DNA of 64,000 bases from Iodobacter fluviatilis (GTDB lineage Bacteria > Pseudomonadota > Gammaproteobacteria > Burkholderiales > Chitinibacteraceae), in contig NZ_CP025781.1 of NCBI RefSeq assembly GCF_004194535.1, positions 806,001-870,000 of the forward strand. Direction: 5' to 3'. Made by a program: the position numbers and the translations under genes. Under the pieces are notes generated by a model that did no database searches, was not told the DNA's origin, and saw only the letters and a program-made list of their open reading frames with translations. This document shows positions 54,425 to 63,357 of this stretch, in pieces (positions within the stretch are counted from its first letter, which is position 1; every line of letters begins with the position of its first letter).

Positions 54425-55627
54425 TCACCCATAAAGCGGCAATAACAAAAATAGCTTAATCAAAATAGCATTAGCAATATCAATAAAGAATGCGCCAACC
54501 ATAGGCACAACTAAGAAGGCGATGTGCGAGGGGCCGAAGCGTTCGGTTACGGCTTGCATATTGGCAATGGCGGTGGGCGTAGCGCCCAAGCCAAAGCCGC
54601 AGTTACCGGCAGCGAAAACGACAGCATCGTAGTTTTTGCCCATTACGCGGAAAGTGACAAAGATGGCGAATAGCGCCATTACGCTGGCTTGCAGCGCCAA
54701 AATACCGAGCATAGGCAGGGCTAATGAGCCTAATTCCCACAAGCGCAGTGTCATTAAGGCCATAGCTAAAAACAGCGATAAGCTCACATTGCCCAATACC
54801 GATACGCCGCGATCAAAGACTTGATAAAGGCCGAGTGCCGATAAGCCGTTTCTGAGCATAACGCCAATAAACAATACACAAACAAAGCTAGGCAATTCAA
54901 AAGCCGTGCCTTTTAACACGCCGGCTAATGCTGAGCCTGCCATTAAACTGACGGCGATTAAGGCCAGTGTTTCAATAAACACCTGTGAGGTAATTAAGCG
55001 TACCGCGTGTGGCTGCTCAAAAGGCGTTGGGGTTTCATCACTATTGTGCTCAGAGCCGGGCGTTTTTACTTTTTTAACCAGATAACGTGCAACTGGCCCG
55101 CCAATCAAGCCGCCCATCACTAGGCCAAATGTCGCGCAGGCTATGGCAACTTCGGTGGCAGAGGCTAAGCCATATTTCTCGCTAAACACCGTACTCCACG
55201 CCGCCCCCGTTCCATGCCCGCCCGACATGGTAATTGATCCGCCCAATAGGCCAAGCAGAGGGTTGATGCCCATCGCGCTAGCGGCGGCAATCCCGACTAT
55301 GTTTTGCATAACCAGCATGGCAACCACCACACAAGTAAAGATCACAAGGGTGCGGCCACCCTTTTTCAGGCTAGCAAAATCTGCATTCAGGCCGATACTG
55401 GCAAAGAATGCGAGCATCAACGGCGTTTGCATGCCGGTATCAAACTTCACTTCTGTACCAAAACTCAGCCGTCCAAGCAACAACAAAGTAGCGACTAATA
55501 AACCACCGACCACCGGCTCTGGAATACTGTAATTACGCAGCGGGGGCGACCATTCAACAATTTTCCGCCCCAGCAATAAAACCAGCGAGGCGGCGACCAA
55601 GGTGCCATAAAAATCAAGTTGAAGCAT
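54425..55627 (-). CDS. gltS: Sodium/glutamate symporter
   Basis: A 400-residue inner-membrane carrier for glutamate with Na+. Ten to twelve helices in two inverted halves, with GltS signatures: IPEPVVGGLLVAT near 35, GGHGTGAAWSTVF near 140 and GATPTAIANMQAVTERFGPSHIAFLVVPMVGAFFID near 355. The ATG at 55627 with AAGGATGAAT upstream gives the family N-terminus MLQLDFYGTLVAAS; the earlier start at 55666 is less likely. No regulator is adjacent. Confidence 0.93.
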   Translation of the reverse strand: MLQLDFYGTLVAASLVLLLGRKIVEWSPPLRNYSIPEPVVGGLLVATLLLLGRLSFGTEVKFDTGMQTPLMLAFFASIGLNADFASLKKGGRTLVIFTCVVVAMLVMQNIVGIAAASAMGINPLLGLLGGSITMSGGHGTGAAWSTVFSEKYGLASATEVAIACATFGLVMGGLIGGPVARYLVKKVKTPGSEHNSDETPTPFEQPHAVRLITSQVFIETLALIAVSLMAGSALAGVLKGTAFELPSFVCVLFIGVMLRNGLSALGLYQVFDRGVSVLGNVSLSLFLAMALMTLRLWELGSLALPMLGILALQASVMALFAIFVTFRVMGKNYDAVVFAAGNCGFGLGATPTAIANMQAVTERFGPSHIAFLVVPMVGAFFIDIANAILIKLFLLLPLYG

Positions 55628-55881
55628 ATTCATCCTTATTGTCTTTACATAACAAATGACATTCAAATATTACATAAGAATATTTAGCTATTTTATTCAG
55701 ACCGTGATTAAACAAGCCATTCTTCTTAAAAACAAGCGAGGAAAACCCGACTTAAATCGCTAAATTTGTCATAAAGGTAAAAATAACCAAGACCAAATAG
55801 ATATAAAATACAATTTATGCCAAACAAATACTCGAATGGAATAAATTATTTCAATTATTTAGCCAATTACACCCTAATGGA

Positions 55882-56250
55882 TTAATTATGCACAATCAGC
55901 GCGACCACCTTACGATTTTCCGACGTCAAAATATTAAAGGTGCGGCAAAGTGCGCCGGTATCCATCACATCCAGCCCAATATGCGCCGCTGCTAGTGCAC
56001 TATAGAGTTGCGGATGAGGAAAGCGAATGGTTTTTCCTGTGCCCAATAAAATAACTTCAGGTTTATACGCCAGCACGGCGCTAAAATCGGCCTCAGTTAA
56101 ATCATCAAAGCCCAAAGGCCGCCAAACGTGAACCTCGCTAGCTGTTACCAGCACATTGCCTTGATGTTGCTCGGTATTCACCCGCACAAAATCATCTCCA
56201 TAACCTGAGAACTGGTTCAGATTTTCTACAGCGGTATGTTGTAATTTCAT
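55882..56250 (-). CDS. Mth938-like domain protein
   Basis: A 122-residue protein of the Mth938/NDUFAF3-like family. Features: HVWRPLGFDDLTEADFSAVLAYKPEVILLGTGKTIRFPHPQLYSALAAAHIGLDVMDTGALCRTFNILTSENRKVVALIV, a compact alpha-beta fold. The mitochondrial relative assists complex I assembly; bacterial function is unknown. It is divergent from the aminotransferase, with 152 bp between. Confidence 0.88.
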   Translation of the reverse strand: MKLQHTAVENLNQFSGYGDDFVRVNTEQHQGNVLVTASEVHVWRPLGFDDLTEADFSAVLAYKPEVILLGTGKTIRFPHPQLYSALAAAHIGLDVMDTGALCRTFNILTSENRKVVALIVHN

Positions 56251-56402
56251 GGTGATTGTCCTTTTAATATGCTGGCTATTTTAACTTATTGCTCAAGCAG
56301 CACGGCTTTGTATTCATTTTTATGTTTTCGTAAGCACAATAAGTGCAGTACAGCGCAATCTTTCGCTAGAATACGTTCTCCCTAGCTTATTTAGCCGCAG
56401 CC

Positions 56403-57632
56403 ATGACTTCCATTCTTAAATCAAACAAATTACAAAATGTCTGTTACGAGATTCGCGGGCCAGTTCCTGAACGAGCGCGTCAGATGGAGGAAGAAGGCCA
56501 GCGGATTATCAAGCTTAATATTGGTAATTTAGCGCCATTTGGTTTTGATGCGCCCGAAGAAGTCGTTCAAGACGTGATCCGTAATCTGCCCAATGCCGCA
56601 GGTTATGTGGATTCCAAAGGGCTATTTCAGGCACGCAAAGCCATCATGCATTACACCCAGGCCAAAAATATTGCCGATGTGACTGTAGACGATATCTATA
56701 TCGGCAACGGCGCATCCGAGCTGATCGTGATGGCCATGCAGGGCCTGCTCAATGATGGTGATGAAGTACTGGTGCCTATGCCGGATTACCCGCTCTGGAC
56801 CGCAGCAGTGAGCCTAGCTGGTGGCACGCCACGACATTATCTGTGTGATGAGGCCAATGAATGGTATCCGTCGCTAGATGATATCCGCAGCAAAATCACC
56901 GATAAAACTAAAGCCATTGTGATTATCAACCCAAATAATCCAACCGGCGCGTTGTACCCAGATTCGCTACTGAAAGACATTATTCAAATTGCACGTGAAC
57001 ATAGCCTGATTATTTACGCAGATGAAATCTACGATAAAGTGCTCTACGACGGTGCAGAGCACACTTCGATTGCCTCTTTAGCCAATGATATTTTGTTTGT
57101 TACCTTTAACGGCCTATCCAAAAACTACCGTGCTTGTGGCTTTAGATCTGGCTGGATGTTTGTTTCGGGCAATAAGAAAATAGCCAAAGATTATATCGAG
57201 GGACTGAATATCCTCGCTACTATGCGGCTCTGTGCCAATGTGCCAGCGCAATATGCTATCCAAACGGCGCTAGGCGGATATCAGAGTATTAATGATTTAG
57301 TAAAACCCACCGGCAGACTCGCTAAGCAACGCGATCTGGCCTACCAGCTCCTTACGGCGATCCCAGGAGTGAGCTGCGTAAAACCAAGAGCAGCACTGTA
57401 TATGTTCCCCAAGCTGGATCCGGCTATTTACCCAATTAGCGATGATCAGCAGTTTATTTTAGAGCTATTACAAGAAGAGAAAGTGCTGCTAGTGCAAGGC
57501 ACAGGCTTTAACTGGCAACAGCCTGATCATTTCCGCGTGGTGTTCTTACCCAACCTTGATGATCTAACCGATGCCATTGCCCGTATTGCCCGCTTCTTAG
57601 AAAACTATCGAAAACGTCACGGCACAGCTTAA
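56403..57632 (+). CDS. alaA: PLP-dependent aminotransferase, AlaA-type
   Basis: A 409-residue fold-type I aminotransferase. GNGASELIVMAMQGLLNDGDEVLVPMPDYPLW, NPNNPTGALYP and YADEIYDKVLYDG are followed by the PLP Lys in NGLSKNYRACGFRSGW near 238 and the substrate Arg in FRVVFLPN near the end. It most resembles glutamate-pyruvate aminotransferases. It is directly followed by hom (18 bp), which fits the common alaA-hom-thrC operon of betaproteobacteria. Confidence 0.92.
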   Translation: MTSILKSNKLQNVCYEIRGPVPERARQMEEEGQRIIKLNIGNLAPFGFDAPEEVVQDVIRNLPNAAGYVDSKGLFQARKAIMHYTQAKNIADVTVDDIYIGNGASELIVMAMQGLLNDGDEVLVPMPDYPLWTAAVSLAGGTPRHYLCDEANEWYPSLDDIRSKITDKTKAIVIINPNNPTGALYPDSLLKDIIQIAREHSLIIYADEIYDKVLYDGAEHTSIASLANDILFVTFNGLSKNYRACGFRSGWMFVSGNKKIAKDYIEGLNILATMRLCANVPAQYAIQTALGGYQSINDLVKPTGRLAKQRDLAYQLLTAIPGVSCVKPRAALYMFPKLDPAIYPISDDQQFILELLQEEKVLLVQGTGFNWQQPDHFRVVFLPNLDDLTDAIARIARFLENYRKRHGTA

Positions 57633-57650
57633 TAAATAAAGGAATAACAA

Positions 57651-58961
57651 ATGAATCCCATCAATGTTGGTTTATGCGGTGTTGGCACCGTAGGCGGCGG
57701 AACGGTTACCGTTCTAAAACGTAATGCAATCGAGATCACCCGCCGTGCAGGCAGACCGATTGTCATTACCATGGCTGCCAACCGTGATCTTGTTCGTGCT
57801 CGGGAAATTTGTGGTGACAATATCACCCTCACCGACAACGCCATGGACGTAGTGAACAACCCAGATATCGACATTGTGGTTGAGTTAATTGGTGGCACCA
57901 CCATTGCCAAAGATTTAGTTTTAGCCGCTATTGCCAATGGCAAGCATGTGGTCACCGCTAATAAAAAACTCATCGCCGAACACGGCAATGAGATCTTTGC
58001 CCGTGCTACCGAAAAAGGCGTGATGGTGGCGTTTGAAGCCGCCGTGGCCGGTGGTATCCCTGTGATTAAAGCGCTGCGTGAGGGCCTTACCGCCAATAAA
58101 ATTGAATGGGTGGCGGGCATTATCAATGGCACTTCTAACTTTATCCTGACAGAAATGCGCGATAAAGGGCTGGCGTTTGCCGATGTTCTGAAAGAAGCGC
58201 AGCGCCTAGGCTACGCCGAAGCTGACCCTACATTTGATATCGAAGGCCACGATGCCGCGCATAAGCTCACCATTATGAGCGCCATTGCCTTTGGGATTCC
58301 GGTGCAGTTTGATAAAGCTTACCTAGAAGGCATCAGTAAGCTGTCCGCGATTGATATCCAATACGCGCAAGAGCTAGGCTACCGGATTAAATTGCTGGGC
58401 ATGACTCGCCGCCGCGAGCAAGGCATTGAGCTGCGCGTTGCCCCAACCCTGATTCCTGCCAGCCGCCTGATCGCCAATGTAGACGGCGTGATGAATGCGG
58501 TATTAGTGAAAGGCGATGCCGTAGGCGCCACCATGTATTACGGCCCTGGTGCGGGTGCCGAGCCAACGGCCTCTTCGGTGATTGCTGATCTGGTGGATAT
58601 CACCCGTCTGCACACTGCAGACCCAGAACAGCGCGTGCCACATCTGGCTTTCCAGCCATCACAAATGGCCGACCTGCCGATTCTGCCGATCGAAGAAATT
58701 GAAACCTGCTACTACCTGCGCATCAATACCCAAGACAAGCCAGGGGTTCTGGCCGATATCACTCGCCTCTTGGCCGACAACGGTATTTCGATCGAGGCCA
58801 TGCTGCAGCGCCCAATCGATAAAGAAGATCGCGCCGATATCATTATCATCACGCATCTGGCGGTTGAAAAACGCATCAACACCGCCATCAAAGGGATTGA
58901 AGCACTAAGCAGCATCACCGGTGCAGTCGTGCGCTTACGCCTTGAGCATTTAAACGGCTAA
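57651..58961 (+). CDS. hom: Homoserine dehydrogenase
   Basis: Reduces aspartate semialdehyde to homoserine, the branch point to threonine and methionine. The 436-residue protein has the NAD(P) loop GLCGVGTVGGGTV, VTANKKLIA near 100, the catalytic region INGTSNFILTEM and IEGHDAAHKLTIMSAIAFG, and a C-terminal ACT domain (about 355-430; YYLRINTQDKPGVLADITRLLADNGISIEAM) for threonine feedback. thrC follows after 139 bp, of which part is a hairpin-type repeat. Confidence 0.96.
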   Translation: MNPINVGLCGVGTVGGGTVTVLKRNAIEITRRAGRPIVITMAANRDLVRAREICGDNITLTDNAMDVVNNPDIDIVVELIGGTTIAKDLVLAAIANGKHVVTANKKLIAEHGNEIFARATEKGVMVAFEAAVAGGIPVIKALREGLTANKIEWVAGIINGTSNFILTEMRDKGLAFADVLKEAQRLGYAEADPTFDIEGHDAAHKLTIMSAIAFGIPVQFDKAYLEGISKLSAIDIQYAQELGYRIKLLGMTRRREQGIELRVAPTLIPASRLIANVDGVMNAVLVKGDAVGATMYYGPGAGAEPTASSVIADLVDITRLHTADPEQRVPHLAFQPSQMADLPILPIEEIETCYYLRINTQDKPGVLADITRLLADNGISIEAMLQRPIDKEDRADIIIITHLAVEKRINTAIKGIEALSSITGAVVRLRLEHLNG

Positions 58962-58966
58962 ACCAA

Positions 58967-59062
58967 GAGTAGGGTGGGCAGCTGTGGCCCACGCGTGTTT
59001 GCCTGCTTATGCAGCCAGTCTCATTAAAACTGATCGCGTAAGCACAAAAGCGTGCCACCCTA
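58967..59062 (+). repeat. Small inverted repeat between hom and thrC
   Basis: GTAGGGTGGGCA (58971-58982) and TGCCACCCTAC near 59052-59062 pair imperfectly, with CACGCG and GCGTG inside. Short elements of this form are common between genes in betaproteobacteria. Confidence 0.45.
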
Positions 59063-59100
59063 CACACCACGGATTTAAGGTTAAAAAATCAGAGGCAACC

Positions 59101-60513
59101 ATGCGCTATATCTCTACTCGCGGCGGTATGCCGCCTAAATCATTTTCTGAAATCTTGCTGGGTGGCCTTGCTCCTGATGGCGGCTTGGTTATGCCTGAAG
59201 TCTGCCCAAAGCTAGATCTTGCCAAGCTTACGCAGCTGGCTACCCTGCCCTATCCCGAGCTAGCGTTTGAGATTATCAGCCTGTTTGTGGATGATATTCC
59301 GGCAGCAGATCTTAAAGCCCTCGTCGCAAAAACTTACACCAGCGAAGTATTTGGCTCTGCCGACATTACGCCGGTGATTACTCTCGAAAAAAACCTCTAT
59401 CTGCAGCAGCTTTCCAACGGCCCAACGCTGGCGTTTAAAGATATGGCAATGCAGCTCTTGGGCAATTTGTTTGAATACGTACTGGCGCGTGACAACCGGC
59501 AGATCAATATTGTTGGCGCTACTTCAGGCGACACCGGCTCCGCAGCCGAATACGCCATGCGCGGCAAAAAAGGCGTGAATGTATTTATGCTCAGCCCCGC
59601 TGGCAAAATGAGCCCTTTTCAGCGTGCCCAAATGTTCAGCCTACAAGAGCCCAATATCCATAATATTGCGGTTACAAGTATGTTTGATGCCTGCCAAGAT
59701 ATGGTAAAAGCCATCAATAACGATGCTGATTTTAAGCAAAAATATAAAATTGGCGCGGTAAATTCTATCAATTGGGGCCGTGTAGTTGCGCAAATTTGCT
59801 ACTACTTTAAGGGCTATTTTGCTGTGGCAAGAACCGTTGGCGAGCCGGTCGATTTTTGCGTGCCCTCCGGCAACTTTGGCAACATCTGTGCGGGCCATAT
59901 GGCAAGGCAAATGGGCTTGCCGATCCGCAAACTGATTGTAGCCACCAATGAAAACGACGTGCTAGACGAGTTTTTTAGCAGCGGTGGCTACCACCCGCGT
60001 GGTTTGGATCGCACCTATGAAACCTCCAGCCCTTCGATGGATATCACCAAGGCTTCTAATTTAGAGCGCTTTGTATTTGATTTACTAGGGCGCGATGCCG
60101 ATACGCTGGCCGATTTATGGTCGGGCATTGATGCAGGCAAGGGTTTTCAGCTATCTAAAGAAAACTTTAGCAAAATGCACGATGTATATGGCTTTAGATC
60201 AAGCCGCAGCACGCATGACGATAGGCTGAGTAATATCCGCAGCGTATTTGCAAACTATGGCCGAGAGATCGATCCACACACCGCCGACGGTTTCAAAGCG
60301 GCACTAGAGCATCGCGATGCAAACATCGCCATGGTGATCCTAGAAACGGCCCTTCCCGCCAAGTTTGAAGACACCATGTTGGAAGCCATCGGCCAAAAAC
60401 CGCAGCGCCCAGCCGCACTGGTCGGCCTCGAAGACTTACCGCAACGCTTTGATGTACTGGAAGCAAATGTGGCGGCGCTTAAGGCTTATTTGGTGGAACG
60501 GATTAAGGACTAA
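59101..60513 (+). CDS. thrC: Threonine synthase
   Basis: Converts phosphohomoserine to threonine with PLP. The 470-residue protein is the long bacterial type. It starts MRYISTRGGMPPKSFSEILLGGLAPDGGL and has the PLP lysine in TLAFKDMAMQLLGN near 113, GATSGDTGSAAEYA and SINWGRVVAQICYYF. The ATG at 59101 is preferred to earlier in-frame starts because it gives the family N-terminus. It follows hom on the same strand. Confidence 0.96.
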   Translation: MRYISTRGGMPPKSFSEILLGGLAPDGGLVMPEVCPKLDLAKLTQLATLPYPELAFEIISLFVDDIPAADLKALVAKTYTSEVFGSADITPVITLEKNLYLQQLSNGPTLAFKDMAMQLLGNLFEYVLARDNRQINIVGATSGDTGSAAEYAMRGKKGVNVFMLSPAGKMSPFQRAQMFSLQEPNIHNIAVTSMFDACQDMVKAINNDADFKQKYKIGAVNSINWGRVVAQICYYFKGYFAVARTVGEPVDFCVPSGNFGNICAGHMARQMGLPIRKLIVATNENDVLDEFFSSGGYHPRGLDRTYETSSPSMDITKASNLERFVFDLLGRDADTLADLWSGIDAGKGFQLSKENFSKMHDVYGFRSSRSTHDDRLSNIRSVFANYGREIDPHTADGFKAALEHRDANIAMVILETALPAKFEDTMLEAIGQKPQRPAALVGLEDLPQRFDVLEANVAALKAYLVERIKD

Positions 60514-60600
60514 AACCTAATGTTCGTAAGGTGTGCAAGTCGATTTTCTTGCGCACCGCTTTTACCCGCTGCATTGCCATTAAGCAAAAAGACCTTTTTA

Positions 60601-60818
60601 GTGCCTTCGGCACATTGATTTTGGAGCGGTAGCCACCGCAGGGGCCTTCCTTTCTTGAACGGCCAAGAAACGAAGCCAAAGAAGGCCGCCCCAAACAGCA
60701 CGAAAGCCCCTCACTGCGGATAATCGGCTCGGCGAAAAAGGCTACTCGCTCGCTGCCTCGCTACCCCTTTTCCAAAACCCCGCCCCGCTTATTCCTCGCT
60801 TCGGCGTGCTTCAAGGGG
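60601..60818 (+). repeat. Long inverted repeat, left arm
   Basis: About 218 bp whose reverse complement lies at 61079-61295. Shared blocks are GTGCCTTCGGCACATTGATTT, the AAGAAACGAAGCCAAAGAAGGCC block, GCCCCAAACAGCACGAAAGCCCC and the CCCCGCCCCGCTT block. It begins just after thrC. Short open frames inside are not genes. Confidence 0.8.
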
Positions 60819-61078
60819 GGTATAAACCCCAGCGCAAAGAGTGTGGTTATTATATCTTGCTGCGGTTTGCTGACGAGCCCTGAGGGCGGGTTAGCCGGAG
60901 GCCTAACCCTCAATTGGCGGAGTATTCAGCTAGGTAATCAGTAAATAAGCAAGGGCTTTGTTGCATCTCCACCATCGTTCAGCGGGGATTGAGAAATCTA
61001 CCCCTCCACAGGACTTTGACTTTGACATATTTTCACTCCAGTGACTTCATACCTCAACTCATCGCACGGGGCTTAAGT

Positions 61079-61295
61079 CTCCCCTTGAAACACGCCGTAG
61101 CGAGAAACAAGCGGGGCGGGGTTTCGGCAAGGGAGCGAGGAACGAGCCAATCCCGCCCGCCGCCGACTCGATTGTCCGCAGCGCAGGGGCTTTCGTGTTT
61201 CGTGGGGCGGCCTTCTTTGCTTCCTTTCTTGGCCGTTCAAGAAAGGGAGTCCCCTGCGGGGGACTCCCGCACCTAAATCAATGTGCCGAAGGCAC
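61079..61295 (-). repeat. Long inverted repeat, right arm
   Basis: The mirror arm, ending GTGCCGAAGGCAC at 61283-61295. The 260-bp spacer between the arms has no gene. The pair could form a very large hairpin after thrC or mark the ends of a lost insertion. Confidence 0.8.
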
Positions 61296-61450
61296 TAAAC
61301 ATATAAATCTTTTTTATTTAATTACACACGATAAAAAAACCAGTGCGGAATAATCCAACACCGGCGTTTCGATTTAACTCATACGGCGTAATGCGTCTGG
61401 AAAAATCACCAGACTTATTACGCCCTACAAATGCATTGCGACTTACGGCC

Positions 61451-61795
61451 TTATACCATACGAAAATTAATAATCATTCCCCCAGTAATCGAGCCTATTA
61501 CAAATATAGTATGAGAGCCTAGCCAAACTCTCCAAGTCCTAGCACGTTCTTTAGAGCCTTTGCTAGCAAGCATATATACAAGGTAAGCGGAAAAAGTAGA
61601 TACAAGGCTGAGGGTTAATCCGCAAAAGAAATAAACGGCATTCGTTGCACCGACCGGCCCCGTGTATACAGAACCCTTAGTCATTTCCGCACCTAATAAA
61701 TAAAATATATACCAGACGGTTAGAGGGACTAATAAGCATCCAGTTACTATGCTAAGCCAAGACGGGATTACGCCACGAGGTAATGTAGCCATCAT
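61451..61795 (-). CDS. Putative immunity membrane protein
   Basis: A 114-residue protein with three hydrophobic helices (about residues 12-32, 48-72 and 92-112) and no known family. Its start overlaps the lipase-like gene stop by 4 bp (ATGA), so the two are translationally coupled. Position behind a PAAR-plus-lipase pair is the pattern of a type VI effector's immunity protein, protecting the inner membrane or periplasm. This role is inferred from context only. Confidence 0.65.
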   Translation of the reverse strand: MMATLPRGVIPSWLSIVTGCLLVPLTVWYIFYLLGAEMTKGSVYTGPVGATNAVYFFCGLTLSLVSTFSAYLVYMLASKGSKERARTWRVWLGSHTIFVIGSITGGMIINFRMV

Positions 61796-62481
61796 CTTAA
61801 ACCTTCACCATATAGGCGTTTAGCGAGTTCTTCCCACCGTCGCGAACTATCTGCTACCACATGGGCGTAGTAGAAGTGTCCTTCTCCTTTATTGCTGCCC
61901 ATTTGTGTTTTTAATGTGATGGCATTTTCTATTAGTTCAAACTGTGTAATTCCCGCGTAAATAGGATCGCCATGTTGCTTTAAATCTATGATTACAATTT
62001 TCTTGATATTCTTATTTTCTTTTAGGGTATTTAAGAAACCTAAATCAATCGGGCTACCAATTAAGACTAGGTGGTCAATTGAGTGTCCATGTTTTGCATA
62101 AAAATTAGCTGTTTGTGCCGCGAGTAAAGAGCCGTATGAATAACCTATCATATTGAACTGTTCCGCAGGAGCATCCATACCGCCAAGTGTCCAAGGGCCA
62201 TTATCCTCATACCTAATATCAATACCCGCGCGTAGTGCGTCTACAAGTGTTCCGAGTTGGCCTATTGTTTGCGTGCTTGAATTGGTTTTACCTACAAAAC
62301 AGTGTGTAATTCCTGCTTTTATGAATGCGGCTATTTGAGGTTTAACGTAATCACCATCAAGCCCAGCTCCACCCCAATATAAAGTTCCTCTGGGTTTATT
62401 AACTTTAACCTTTACAGGCGATGTGTCAGATTTTAAAGTCATTGTGGCAGTGATTACTGCAATAGGCACAAAGGGAAGCAT
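61792..62481 (-). CDS. Alpha/beta lipase-like protein, putative type VI effector
   Basis: A 229-residue protein of alpha/beta-hydrolase type. Nucleophile elbow GYSYGS with Ser115, an acid site in KQHGDPIYAG near 180, and a His region in GEGHFYYAHV near 208 complete a plausible Ser-Asp-His triad. The N-terminus has a hydrophobic segment (PFVPIAVITATM), not a clear signal peptide. The ATG overlaps the PAAR gene stop by one base (TAATG), so it is coupled to it. Lipase effectors loaded by PAAR proteins act on membrane lipids of competing cells. This specific family was not recognised. Confidence 0.65.
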   Translation of the reverse strand: MLPFVPIAVITATMTLKSDTSPVKVKVNKPRGTLYWGGAGLDGDYVKPQIAAFIKAGITHCFVGKTNSSTQTIGQLGTLVDALRAGIDIRYEDNGPWTLGGMDAPAEQFNMIGYSYGSLLAAQTANFYAKHGHSIDHLVLIGSPIDLGFLNTLKENKNIKKIVIIDLKQHGDPIYAGITQFELIENAITLKTQMGSNKGEGHFYYAHVVADSSRRWEELAKRLYGEGLR

Positions 62482-63020
62482 TAAGCATTCTCCGCGAATA
62501 TTTCAATGGTGATTTCTTCAGCTGTGCCACTACTGGTTTTCTGAGTATGGCCATGTTCATCGGTACGGCCCTCTATTGTCCCGCCGCTCCACTTAATGCG
62601 GTACATCCGGTTTACTAGCGGTGCGCCAGTTATCTCATCATGCAATAGAAAGTGTTGGTCGAATTTACCGGATGTGGCGGCAAGAGCTGAGGCGGCAGTT
62701 AGTGCTTTAGCGACTATTGCTCTAGCTGAGCCTGATGAGGCCGCACCGTTGCCTTCATACGAACGATCTACCTCTGGCATAGAGGAGAATAGAACGGCTC
62801 CACATGCCGTCATATGGCCCTCTAACGCAACGGGCTTGCCGCCAACATTCCACGAAGGGTCACCCTCAATAATTGGGCAAGCGCCGTGTCCAGGAATAGG
62901 GCAGCTAACCATATCCCCAACTCGTGCAACGGCTTTGCCAAAAAAGTTACTGTGTGCAGCCCCGCTAACCACCAAGCCGCCGTGGCTGGTTCTGTCACCT
63001 TCACGTATTACTTTTTTCAC
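62481..63020 (-). CDS. PAAR-domain protein (type VI spike tip)
   Basis: A 179-residue protein. The PAAR domain (about 1-90) has the repeated His/Cys pattern: REGDRTSHGGLVVSGAAHSNFFG, VARVGDMVSCPIPGHGACPIIEG, and LEGHMTACGAVL, with zinc ligands His and Cys. A C-terminal extension (about 115-179) ends in a beta-rich piece (LVNRMYRIKWSGGTIEGRTDEHG) resembling transthyretin-like adaptor domains on PAAR proteins. PAAR proteins sharpen the VgrG spike of type VI secretion systems and carry effectors. No hcp, vgrG or sheath gene is in the window, so the main apparatus must lie elsewhere if it exists. Confidence 0.85.
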   Translation of the reverse strand: MKKVIREGDRTSHGGLVVSGAAHSNFFGKAVARVGDMVSCPIPGHGACPIIEGDPSWNVGGKPVALEGHMTACGAVLFSSMPEVDRSYEGNGAASSGSARAIVAKALTAASALAATSGKFDQHFLLHDEITGAPLVNRMYRIKWSGGTIEGRTDEHGHTQKTSSGTAEEITIEIFAENA

Positions 63021-63357
63021 GCTTGTTACCTATGAGGAATCGAAATTAGTACAGAAATTTTAAGCCTCACTTACTGTTTAGACAATTAGTAAACGTACTG
63101 CCTAGTCTGTTATCTTTACGTAATTAGTTTACTTTCTGCACTGGGAAGTGCATAGATCTTGGCCTTGGCTTCTTCTACAAAAATACCCAGTAATAAGCAA
63201 GATCAGAAAAGAATAACTAAATAACTAGGGTCAGAGCAAAGTTAAATCCATTCTCAGTTTTCTTGCTCCAGCCAACAGCTCGCCATCAATATAACGCACA
63301 ATAAAAAAAGACCAGCAAATCAATTGCTGGGCTTTTTTGCATATCCAATTTAAAAAA
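63021..63357. other. Promoter region of the PAAR operon
   Basis: About 280 bp upstream of the PAAR start hold no gene, followed by the terminator of the ugpC-like gene. Motifs TTTAGACAATTAGTAAAC and AGTTTACT near 63085-63133 are partly palindromic; no known operator is recognised. Confidence 0.35.
63302..63340 (-). terminator. Terminator of the ugpC-like gene
   Basis: GACCAGCAA, loop ATCAA, TTGCTGGGC with A and T runs on the two sides. On the minus strand it ends in seven T residues just after the ugpC-like stop. Confidence 0.85.

Noticed and set aside
60989-61276. 95-codon plus-strand frame in the long inverted repeat
   Set aside because: It lies in repeated non-coding sequence and has no family features.
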